Assembly: GCA_030867875.1 (NCBI GenBank)
Contig: JAOWCC010001501.1
Span: 21,481,524-21,545,523 of the forward strand
DNA: 64,000 nucleotides
Direction: 5' to 3'
Origin: Actinernus sp. WN-2022
Taxonomy: Eukaryota > Cnidaria > Anthozoa > Actiniaria > Actinernidae
The position numbers were made by a program, and so were the translations under genes. Positions 44,901 to 58,000 of the stretch are shown here, one piece after another (within the stretch, counting starts at the first letter, position 1; each line of letters starts with the position of its first letter). The notes beneath the pieces were generated by a model. It ran no database searches, had not been told where the DNA came from, and saw nothing but the letters and a program-made list of their open reading frames with translations.

Positions 44901-47900
44901 GAGCGGTACTGTCTGACTCCTTGAGTGGAAGTCCGGCCGCTGTTGGAACCAATCAGATCGCTCCCTTTACATCATGGACAAGCTAGCCATGTATTAAAGA
45001 GCCTTAAAAGCATTTTCGGGATGACAACAAAAAGGCTAAAAATATAGCAATACCAAACCTGTAGTTTCTGTACGTCTCTCGTGGCGATTGTGTCAGTATA
45101 GATGGCAGGACCAGCCTTGAATCTGAACCGATGGTCCGTGCACTGTCCATATAAATGACAATAATTAAGGAAACCGATCTTTATTCCTTTCACCTTTTTG
45201 ATAACAGGAACCTAGAAGAGTACCAAATAGAGAACTTGTCAGTTAGATTCTTAATTAGCCTGTGTGTACAGCCACTGCTCGCTCTCAAAAATCCAGAGAG
45301 AGCGTGCTCTCTCTCGCTAAATTCCAATTCCATCTGTGGATTAGCCAGGACCTGGCTTTGATCAGCCCCCATGGTTGTTTCAGTTAGAAATTCAGAGTTC
45401 AGTTCAGAGTTCTCTCTCGATATTAGAAGGTGTGCAGCGGCCTTTTGCAGGATTAATCACGATGGTAAAAACATCTGGCTTCATTTAGATAAAGGCACTT
45501 GAACAAGATCGGTAGAGTTATTAGCAAAACCTGTTTATAAATGCTATTTTTCACCTCCAATCGATCTTCCCGTAAATAGTGTGAAGATTGTTTGCCTTCC
45601 AGTAAGCCTTTCCCATGGGATCACGAGCGCAATAAGCCTTTCTCGTGATGATGTCATGCGTTTGTATTGAGAGGAAATGTTGTTCCAAAGTGAGGCTTGG
45701 ATGAGGCGTGTGATTCATTTGTTATTCAAGTGATACCGATCAGCACGTGACTGCTGCAAAAGGCCTAGTTACGATCTGCTTGCAGGGTGCAAAGCACAAG
45801 CTCTTGTTTAAAAACCAACATTATTTCGCTGTAATGCGAAAATCAAATCAACATGCAGAATTATAGCGAATCGGAGCACTGGGTACGAAAACGGTGCTGT
45901 GATGTCTTGACCTATTGACCTTGAAAATTCAAAATACTACGTTCAAAAGACAACGCGAACTTATAAAAATTAAATCATTTCGTTTTTCCTTCGGACTGAG
46001 ACTCTTTGGTTATTTTAATTTTATGTTTTGAAATCGTGAAAGCAATTAAAGTGCAATAAATAAAATACTGAACACTAAGGTCGCTTTCCATTTACACGAA
46101 CGTAACTGACTGGTGTGACTGGCCAGTTCATAAATGGAACGCGTCAGTTCTAGGAACTGACTGGACCAGTTGCCGGTCAGACCAGTCAGTTCGTGTAAAT
46201 GGAAAGCGCCCTAACATTGCGGTAGAAAACACTTTTCTACGTCCCATCGTTACTGCCGTCACCGTACTGGTTGCTAAAGGTCCCTAATAAGCTTTCTACA
46301 ACAGCGATAGCGTTCCGAAGACGGCATTTACATACAGCACAGGAAGCCCAGGCGTGATTAGTTTTGTGGTCAAAATTATAAGGCTTTGAATGGGAATTTG
46401 CGATTTGTGAAATATTTCAATAAAGAACATTTATCTTGAGTGAATAGTAGTTGATGTCCTTCTTGTTCTCTGGTGCTGATTTCAAGCGATTTCGAAGAAT
46501 TTTAACCCCCTCTTGGAACCCATACAGAGCCTTATAATTTTAACCACAAAAATAAAGCCTGGGCTCCCTGTGATTTCAGTCCAGAGTCTATTCCGGGCGA
46601 GAACCGCTGGTCAAAGAGCCCGGAAAGAGTCTGGGAACGAGATTGCTGACAGACTAACTGACAAAGAAATTGCTAGATTTATCTCGCCTTGGGCTTCCTG
46701 TGTATGCTGAAAACGAAACAATTACCGTACAAGAAAATATGGCGGTTTGTACTTTTACCCATAATTCCTCGCGCGCGAGAAACTTTAAATTCGATGTAGA
46801 ATTGCGGTGGGAGGAAACAAGCGAATGAAAAGAGTGAATTGGCAACATCACTTGTACCGGTGGCCATCTTGGATTCAAAGCGAGGCAATCCTTCAGTGTT
46901 TTTGCTAGGCTAGCCTCGTTCTGATATCACGGCTCAGTGTGACGGTTAGACTTCACTGTGCTGTACTGGTCGTATCCTATTGGACTTCACTGATAAAGAA
47001 TCCCATTGTTTTAGGCTTTGTATTGTTTTAGGGGTAGGCTATTGTTTGGGTAACCAATAACATTTCAGGTTGCAAACGGTGAAGTCTGCCTCTAGTGTGA
47101 GGCTAACCGAGCAAAAACAAAGGATTTCCTCGCTTTGAATCCAAGATGGGTGCCAGATGAAAAGAGTGAATACACTGTCATTCAAAGGCATAGGGATTGC
47201 TATGTGTGCTTTACTTAGTTAGGTTCGCAAGGGATTGTGGTCAAATCCAGTACGACTTAACTTTTCCAGGGGATTGGGTTACCTGTGGTGCGTCGTACGG
47301 TCCATATGTATACCCCATCGGGTCTATACCCAGGCCCTTCAGCGTCGCCACAGTGAAATTGACTGTTACATCTCCAAAGTCATTTAAATGATTGTTAGCC
47401 ATGGCCAAGACATCGTATCCAGCGTATCTAGCACAGATAACAAATTAACAACTTTTAACAGGCGCGCGCATAATTGTTACTTATTAACTGAGTGGGAGGG
47501 CCGCTCGGAAAATATTTGGCTCGAGGCCATGACGGACCTAGCAGAGCGTACAAAATGACCAAAACACAAATAATTTTCCGTTCGGTTCGACCCGTAACTC
47601 AGTCAATAAGTTGTTTATCATGTGACCACTTAGTTTGTTTTAATAATGGAAAAAACAACATCGAGTAGGACCGGACGGCTTTTTTCCACGCGCTCACATC
47701 ACACAGGTACGGCCCCATCACGTAAATGGTTTTGAAAGGAAAGCGCGCGCGAGACCGTACTGGTCACGTGATAAAACTCATTCTTAACAGACCAGATCCA
47801 TCTCACGATAGAACTCACTCTAAGCCAGATAAAAAAAATATGTTGTCTGCTGTTGGTATCATTCTTTAAGACAAACAAATTGAAATTGTACACCTATAAA

Positions 47901-49043
47901 TTGCATGAACATTGCCAAATAAAAATATATTTTTTTTAAACGAGAAACAAGACAATGTAAGAGATCGGCAGATCGGCGGAGATCGTTAAAATTGAAATGT
48001 ACGCGGATGATAGAACGCTGTATTGCGTAGGCGACACCCTAGACTCAACAATTATAGCTACGAACAAGGTCCTGAATAAAATATCCCAGCCTATGGTGCT
48101 CAAATTCAGGCATGTGAGAGTATCATTACAAAGCACGGAAATTTCGTTGAGCCACTCCCACCACTTATACTATGTAATGCTGTAGTTAAAAGAGTTAGTT
48201 CATCAAGATATCTGGGCGTAACTATCGGATAGTAACCTGAAGTGGACTGAGCACGTACAAAGTATCTCGAAAAGTTTTGTTAGGAAACTTAATCTATTGA
48301 AATCCATGCGCTTCCTCCCGAGACCAACGCTAGATTACTTTTACAATTAAAGTAGTCTTTCCTAGTGTAACATACGATCTTATAGTCCATGCACTTCTGA
48401 TAGTTTAGGGAAATTATAACCTCACCCTCTTCCAAGATTTAGAAACAATGCACGTTTGCGCAGCCAAAATCGTATATATGGTCTTGGCTGGCTCACAGAA
48501 TCCAGTGAAACTTTGTCCAAAGCGGGTTGGCGACCCAGCAAGCATGGCGTTATAAGTTGCAAAATGTTTGCCAAGTTACCGAGCTACAGATAGCAAGGAT
48601 GGAAATAATTGCAATTATGAGTTTAGATAGCGTACTGTACTCAAGATTTGTACCTCATATTCTTGAAAATTCGTTTTTATAACCTAATAGTGTAACTTGA
48701 TCCGCAGAGTTCTACCGGCATCATGCCTGTAGAACAAGAGACCATGGTGATGGTCTCTTGCTGTAGAACTATTAAATATCAAACAATTTACAATACTTTT
48801 TCAAGGTCTAAAGCTCTGGAATACATTACCAACTACCTATACCACTGATTGAAACAGCTGCTAACATAAGTAGTCTCTTCAAAACGTTTTACAAGAGATA
48901 CCTAAGAGAAAGTTAAAACCGTTATTGACAGTCTGTGACTAATTTCTATTTGACGTTTTTCGTATAGCTCACATAACCGTGTGTTACGCCAGTTGATTGA
49001 TGCTCATATTTAGGAGGATCCTCAACCAATACGCCTCCATGGC

Positions 49044-49076
<33 letters not shown>

Positions 49077-52000
49077 GGCCATATTTATATAGCGCCATAT
49101 CACCACAGTCTCATGGCGCTTTACATTTTACTGACATATCCCGTCAGTGAATTTTTCGGACTGCTATTTCGGCGCCAATGGCAGCCACGCAGTTTATAAT
49201 GTTGAGTGTGTGGTTAGTGCAATGGCCAGGCTGCTGTACCGGGTGACAATCCCCTTCTCTTTTTCGAGTAGTACAACAGGTTCTTTCACGTCCCCTTCAA
49301 ATACTGAGACCGTGCTCTACCAACTGAGCTAACCAGTGAGGCTTATAACAGGCATCCTCGCCATTATTTCTTATTTTATCTAATAATTTACTTTGTACTA
49401 ACATATACCTTTTCCTGTACTACTGTATGGCAAAAAATAAACTGAAATTGGTCTCCAACATAATCTTAAAAAAAAAACTACCAATGAGCTTCCATTTCAG
49501 GGAGCATTGGGGAGCCAGGGTGGCGCAGTGGTTAAGCGCTTCGCCTCTCACCTCTGTGGCCCAGGTTCGATCCCCGGACGCGGCGCCATTAGAGTTGAGT
49601 TTGTTGGTAATATCTCGCCCTTGCTCCGAGGGTTTTTCTTCGGGTTCTCCGGTTTTCCTCCCTCCTCAAATACCAACCTAAATTCCAATTCGTTGGAATG
49701 CTTAAAAATTAGCCTCTGGCTTGTGAGACCCGGAAACGGCTTCCTGTATCTTCTATGTAAAATAAACCATTTATTATTTATTTATTTATTACTGATTATT
49801 ATCTAGCAAATTTGAGCTCCAGTCCGATCAATCAATTTTATTTAAACATAGAGAAATTCTAACATATTACATCAGATTTCCATAGAAGCCGTGTAAGGGG
49901 TAAAAATTAATTACAAGTACAAACTATTCTAATTACTAAATCGCGATATGGCTTGGATACTAAGCTGGTGGATTTTAAAATTATGCTAAGCTAATATATT
50001 AATTATTCCTATTTACAATTATTATAGAATCATAAAAATTATAAAGTATTATAAAGCTAAATGTACTAATAAAATACTGCTTTATTAAATACGTAACAGA
50101 GCTAATATAACTACATTAAACAAACAAACTACTAGATGAATAAGTAATTCTATTGGTCATTAAGGGTAGTTAGCCTCCTCCGCAGGCACCTCCTATATAA
50201 TCGGGGGAAATCGAGACCGGGTTTCCTGTGGTGAAACGAGAGAAACGGAGGGGACTGATTCTTCTCTCCTCTGCAGGCACAGGTAACCCAATTTACAATG
50301 TTTTTTTCCTCACGGTCCTATACTTAAAGTGCCTTCTTGCAATTTTTATAGCTATCAACCTCCGTAAAATTTGGAATACTTCTGTGAAGAATGTATTGGC
50401 TTACAGTGTATACTTTACGTTCTACGCTTGTTTGGAATCGTGTAAATTTGACCTTTCCTGATCCATGACCACGTAAGTAAAAGCTTGGGTCGATTCCTGA
50501 GTAGACGTCATCTTTACGTCATATAATAAATTCGACTTAGTAATCATTTGAAGAAATACTTTAAATGTTGACTATTTTTTTTTTCTTTACTAACAGCTAA
50601 CAAATTGTGTATATTTTCTATGCATGGATGTTGTTGTGATAGAAAGGCGCCATGGAGAATAATGCATTAATGAGATGACGTCTACCCAGGTATCGACCCA
50701 GGCTTTTACTTACGCGGTCATGGGTCAGGCAAGGTCAAACTTACACGATTTCAAACAAGCGTAGAACATTGAGTATTCTCTGTAAGCCAAAACTTTCTTC
50801 ACAGAAGTACTCAAAACTTTTCGGAGGCTAAAGGAGAGTGGTGGTCGCAATTTGCAATTTGCAATTTGTTGTGATAGAAAGGCGCCATGGAGAATAACGC
50901 ATTAATGAGATGACGTCTACCCAGGTATCGACCCAGGCTTTTACTTACGCGGTCATGGGTCAGGCAAGGTCAAACTTACACGATTTCAAACAAGCGGAGA
51001 ACATTGAGTATTCTCTGTAAGCCAAAACTTTCTTCACAGAAGTACTCAAAACTTTTCGGAGGCTAAAGGAGAGTGGTGGTCGCAATTTGTTTCTTAAAAG
51101 AAACAGAGACTTCGTTTCGCGTAGTTTGGTTGGAAGCTCATTACATATTTTGCAGTATGTAAACAGCCATGGGAGGGTTCCAGGGGTTCCGGACCCTCCC
51201 CTCCCTCCCCCCTTCGTGATTTCCAAAGGGTAAAAAGCTCTGTAAGATGATACTCAGATCCCCCCTCGCGGAACTCCAGGCTTCGCCCCTGACTTACAAT
51301 GATCCCTCTGTTATGATAAAGGATCTTACGATTTTAGACAAAATCCTACTCTAGGAGAAACATATTAACAAATTCTAGTTTAGCCCCAAAGTTGAGTTAC
51401 TTTAATTAAAACGTTCTTTTGTTAATTTCGGCTTGGTCACGAGCCTGTATTTACTAAGGTAGTTTTCGATTCATTTGACAACATTGAATAGAACTCATTT
51501 ACCAACAACCTGTGTTGTTACAGGAAACTAATTAAGTATTGATTATATCTTAAGCTATCGGTACCAAGCGATCCCGACAACAAGCCAATAAGAATTGAGT
51601 ATTCCTAATTACAGTTCCGTACTTTGTCAATACCAAATCCATTGAACTTTCCGTCAATGCAGATTAGTCACCAACTTCAAGTTGGTTTTCTATGGAACAT
51701 ATCTAAAGACTCGTATAATGTTTTACGCTCAAGCTATGATATTTGATTTCTAGTTTCACCTTTGACATATCTTATTTATGTTGTCGATCGGTTGAAGTAC
51801 TTTTCTTTCAAGGTCAGGTTTCCTTTGTTTGGACAAAGACCCTACTTACAATAAGGGTCCATGTAAACACCTGTTTGGTTCTCAATAACTATTGTTTGTA
51901 AATTACATAAATACAGAACAAATATCTTGTAACATAGAGAGAATATAGAGAAGAAACAGAAGTCATGGCGAGTCCCATGATTCGCCATGATCAGCCAATA

Positions 52001-55000
52001 CTCCTGTAAGTTGCCAGTCATTGAGACCACTAAAAAAGTACGTAAGATCCAACCTTGGTTGTTGTCGTCCACAAGCTCAGCGAAGAACCCCACAGCTTAG
52101 GAATACTTCACTAATAACTGGTGAAAGAATCCGAGTTTCGATCCCAACGCAAGCCTGACGAACTGCTCAACAACTCTACTCTTCAACATCCAGGTAGCCA
52201 AACGCTCTCTATTTTCTTTTTATGTGTGCCTTAGATTTCTGACTACTGGCCGTCAGCTTAACTAAGATTTATTTTTCCCAATAACTTTAACGTCGCTAAA
52301 ATAGTTGCTTATTTAGCCTAGATTTCGTGCTCGTAATTTTGCTGTTAAATGCTATTTCTGTTGTTCTTATAGTCTGTCATTCTCATAAGCGTATTTTACA
52401 TTTTCTCTAAACGGTTATCTTGAATTTCAAACTGTTTTTACGTAGTGGTAAAACGAAAACCGCTAGTATTCCTAGCAGCAAACCTCACAAAACGTGTACT
52501 CATTGTTCAGCGAAGACCACACCAAACTCCAAACAATTATTAGACCACACGGTAGATTTAAGCCCAAATTTAACTGCACTTCCACCTTCACCTTTAATAA
52601 CCATAACCTCCCCACAACACTATAAACAATCTAGCGAACATATTAATACCATGGCTTCAACAGAAGATTTCAAAACCTTTAGTAATCAATTGAGCGAACT
52701 GATTGATAAATCTCTTGCTGGTATGGCGGATAGCTTATCTAAAGAAACACTAAGCCAAAACACCCAAATTGCTGCAATGCAGGATTCTTTGTTAGAAAAC
52801 CACACATCTTCAAATGGGAATGCAGGCCTCACTAAGGCTCCGATTTTTTAAAGGAGATGGACAAGACCCCCTAACTTTCTTAGAACAGTTCAGTCTGTAT
52901 GCCGATTTCTGTCGCTGGAAGCCAGATAAAGTATTTAAGGGATTTCCTTTGTCCTTAGTTGGAAACGCGCAAATCTGGTTCAGTTCTTTAGAAAAAGACA
53001 AAATTGCTTCCTTTGAAGAACTTCGAGCAATCTTTCTCAAGCAATTTACTTCACCCGCAACAAATTGGGTTCTAAGACAAGAACTTGGCGATCGCAAACA
53101 AAGCAAACTCGAATCTCTAAATGATTACACATCAGATATTAAGAAGCGATGCCAACGCTTAAGCATTCCCGTGAGCGAACGAATTCATTATTTCATTCAA
53201 GGGCTACAGCCTGAGATAAAACATTATGTAATTCTACAACAACCTAATACTTTAGAAGAAGCAGAGAACGCCGCTAAACTTAAAGCCACCATAGTTGCCC
53301 AAACCACGCCAGCAGTAACTAAGGCTGATATTCTGGCTTTACAAGAGGGTTTTATCCAAAGGCTAAAGACCGAACAATTACTTCCCCATTCTGTAGTTTC
53401 AATAGCAGCTTATGAAGCCCCTAATCCAACCTTTACCCCTAACTTTCGTAATTCTCAACAAGATAACTCTCGCGACACCTCTAACTTACGCCAAATCATC
53501 CGCGAGGAACTTAGGCAAATTTCCAGTAATCGCGAACACGATTACAACCTTCGTCCTAGGGACAGGCCTTATTTTAACGATAGGGGAGACTTCGGTCGAA
53601 CTACACGTTCAACCGATGGACAGATAATTTGTTTCAATTGTAAGAAAGTTGGACACCACTATCGCAATTGTAGGTCCCCTCGCCGTTTTAATGATCCACG
53701 CATTCCTCAAAACCAACCAAACGGTAATCAAAACCGTGGTTTTCCAGTCCGTTCCTCACAACGACAAAATCAACCTTTAAACTAGAACGGGTTTTCGAGT
53801 TTCGGGAGGCTACGAAAACCCCAATTGCGTTTAATATAAACACTTTATTCGGACCAACAAACTCAGAAGAGAGAGATAACCAAAATCAAACAACGAAACG
53901 CTTTACCAAAGCACACGAAATTCAAATGAATAGGGAACCAGCTGTGAATACTAATGAAGAGATTATCGATAACAATCACTCAAATGGGATTAACACTTTA
54001 CAAAGGAGTGCTCCGGTTTGCCGCGAAAGTACTGAATTAAGTATTCCGGCTCGTTTCTTAAACAAAGATTTTACTTCAGACCAAATACATTTTTCGCTCA
54101 GTGACACTGTTTTCCCGAACAGTGATCAGGATCATTACGATCTAGAACATTTTCAACCCATAAATTCAACCCAACATGAAGAAGAACCAATTCATAGTTT
54201 GAATGAAATATCATTAAATTATCACCAAGAGAACCATTCACAAGACGAACAACCAATTTCCACTAATGACCACTCTGTAGTTCAGCTAGAACAGGTAATT
54301 TCACAAAGTAATAATCAACACGAATCAAATGAAGCAATTTCACAAGCCCAGCATGTTCCTACACTCACTCATAGCATTTCTGAGGAAATTGCAGCCACAA
54401 ATGAAATTCAAATTCATTCGACAATAGAACCATTCGCCTGTCACAATACGACAACCATAGAACATAAAGTTTTGTCGATACCAGATAATTTTAGCCACGT
54501 AAAGGTAAACATAGACGCCCAACCTATTCCCACAATCAATATTTTAAGTACAGAACCAGAAGCACCTGTCGTTCGTGCCACACATTCGAAGACAATGAAC
54601 CTTACAAACCCGAATTTGCACACTGAAAAGAAAAAGGACAATAACAACATAGCATCAACAAAGGTAGAAAGGTTACCATGGCGAAAGACCATAAAACAAT
54701 GTACAGCTACCCTATTACAATGTTCATTTTTACTGGTAGTTTGTAAAACATTGTCAGGCTTCTTTCATGGCCTATTATTCCTCGTTAGCTTAATCACTAC
54801 ATTATCAACTAATAACAAATACGCCAACGCTCTTTATTCACACCGCACGAATATTGTTGAAAATTCAAGTCAATCTGCCACAAGTAACAGTGATATAGAC
54901 ATAGATAGTCCCAATAGTAATACAATGACAAATTGCGCTCAGAAAGCAAATACCAAGAAACCATGTTTAGCTGTCGTAGATGATAACGATCCAGCAATAG

Positions 55001-58000
55001 TTACGGAATCGGAAACCGTAGAAGTCCCAAATTTAAAGAATACGAATACGTTACAAGAAGACAAAGATATTCAGGCCAATTACATTATATATGAAGATAC
55101 GAGTTTTACGACTACAGATAGTCCACAAGAAGTTAAAGATTTTAAGGCCGTTCAGATTAGAGAAAATTCAGAGTTTAGTAACATTACGCATGATGATGAT
55201 ATTCAGGGACATAAATTTACAAATAATACGGGTGATCGTAAGCCCCAGATTATAGATACGAAGGGACATATCAGTACAATAGGTTTTCAGAATACAACAA
55301 GCAATCTTACAATATCAGGTTCGATAGGTGAATTTCAATTAACTTTCTTGGTAGATACAGGCGCAGCTGTTACAGTTATTGGTAAAGACACATGGCAAAG
55401 AATTCCCGAACTAAGTAAACACCCACCGGAACTTTCAACTTTAAATATGCTCCGGTCGGTCAGTGGACAAGATATTCCTGTTTTAGGACAAATTTTAGTT
55501 CCATTCACAATTGATAACAGAGTATATCCTTTCTTAGTCTATGTAGCTGACAAAGTTTTATACGATGTCATTCTCGGAAAAGATTTTTTAGAATATTATC
55601 AGGCGATAATTGATTTAAAGAACCGTACTCTTCATATGCCACCCGCTAAGGTGTACAATGCAATTAATCCTAGCCAGGTTAAACAATGTACTGACCACGC
55701 GTCGGAAACTTTAATTTTGCCACCTCGCCCAGAGTCGATTTTCTACATAGAGCACCAATTTAACTCTGCTGACACAGAGATTACTTAATTAAACAACTTA
55801 GCCATTTCTTTTCTTTACAGGTAATCCTGTAATAACAATGCTCTTGCCCCTTTTATTGATTAATCCTTTCACGCTTTCACTTGCATTTATACTAATGATC
55901 ATCTAGATTAGCACAGGCAACCCGATTGTTTATTATCGATCCATATTAGTGCTAGTTCGTAATCCTTGACCGCAAGTAATAATTTTTGAAGATACCAAAC
56001 TCATCAATATAGTGTTAAATAACCACTTATGTTAATAAGCTTACTGATAACACGAGAATTTTAAGTACCACATTATAAATAAATAATCGTTTTTCCAAAA
56101 GATGAACAATGTCATTACAATTCAACTTTAGGAATGTTTGCTAAAATCTCTTTTGAAACAAACAAAACGTTTTCGTCAATCTTACGTCTTTTTGAAATTC
56201 AAAATACCGTTAATCAAGTTTCTCGTTTTCAAGATAAGGAATTAATTGGCTAGAATGATTTACCTAGATTTTTTACTCTCCGCATTATCTGCCAAATAAA
56301 AACAACACAAACGTGTACCCGTTACTTATAAATCCAGTGACAGAGTATGAACATCGAACTGGTAAACAAATAACTTTGAATATTTTAGTTACGCTACCTA
56401 ACTTTTGAATAGGAATTCAATTTACACAATAGAGTACTTAAACTATTGTTAAAGCTGACGCTCTAACTAAGTGTTATTCTCAACATGGCACACTTGTCTG
56501 TACAACTAATGTACTACAACTAGTCAAAAACATTGAGTGGTTTGGTTTACCTTGGTCCCCTGGATCCAAGATTGATTTCTCACGCAACCACAAGCCAACT
56601 ACATGTGCACAACTAGAACCACTACTTCATCATGGTAACCGCTATTATTTGTCAACCAAACGCCAAACGCTCAAACTGCCCAATGGAACATTGACTCTGA
56701 CACCACTAAGTGTATTCTGTGTAAAATACATGTACCATGCAATATGATTACGGCAACGATGGAAATCGGACTTGGGCAATGTCCCAATTACCTTACCGTC
56801 AACATGCAAATATTTACACGCCACTCAAGTCAAGTATGTAACATGGCTATCAACCTCAGATGACGTGATTTTGAAACCAAACCACAGTAATAACTACATG
56901 ATGATCAACACAATTATATTGATTTCGTCCGCATGCTATTCTACTGACACAAAGCTGCCTGACGATTGGTGTTAGAAGGACAAACTTCCTACAATTGAAC
57001 CAGAAAATATCCAATCATTGCAAGAACTCTGTCTTGATTGCAACGCACCTTTGGACGATGATGCACCTACAAACGTTTGAGTGAACACTGAACATTCAGT
57101 TATTAATAACAAAGATTACGATTTACAAGGACTGAGGTTTTAAATCCTCCATGAACTGATATTTGAAACAAACATTATATATAAGTACTATTCAGTATTA
57201 CTATTTCAATATTTAACAGTATTTACTATTAACCAGTTATTCAATTATATACTATTATTCAACCATGGAATTTAGGATCACGCAAGAACGTAAAAAGGTA
57301 ATTATTTTTTACTTGTACTTCTCTAACCTTACACTTGCTTGTGTTATCCAAAATTGCAATTTTAGCTATTACATTATTCACATTATGATAAGTATTTAAT
57401 CTCTAATCAACAAAACAAAACAAAACAAAACAATAAAACAAAAAAAAGTAATTGTACAACATTTTACTATTTCGCAAAAGCTAAATAGATTTTATCCTAT
57501 TATGGTTTACATGTTATATATATCTAAAAATATAGTTACTACTTTCTTTCTCTCAGGAGCTCGAATTTGAGAAGGGACGTATGTTATGATAAAGGATCTT
57601 ACGATTTTAGACAAAATCCTACTCTAGGAGAAACATATTAACAAATTCTAGTTTAGCCCCAAAGTTGAGTTACTTTAATTAAAACGTTCTTTTGTTAATT
57701 TCGGCTTGGTCACGAGCCTGTATTTACTAAGGTAGTTTTCGATTCATTTGACAACATTGAATAGAACTCATTTACCAACAACCTGTGTTGTTACAGGAAA
57801 CTAATTAAGTATTGATTATATCTTAAGCTATCGGTACCAAGCGATCCCGACAACAAGCCAATAAGAATTGAGTATTCCTAATTACAGTTCCGTACTTTGT
57901 CAATACCAAATCCATTGAACTTTCCGTCAATGCAGATTAGTCACCAACTTCAAGTTGGTTTTCTATGGAACATATCTAAAGACTCGTATAATGTTTTACG

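Noticed and set aside
50228..50461. 77-codon ORF at the edge of the TTAA element
   Set aside because: Spans the element border and the inverted arm; no domain.
54340..54997. Minus-strand ORFs of 60-83 codons in the LTR element
   Set aside because: Shadows of the 620-codon plus-strand ORF.
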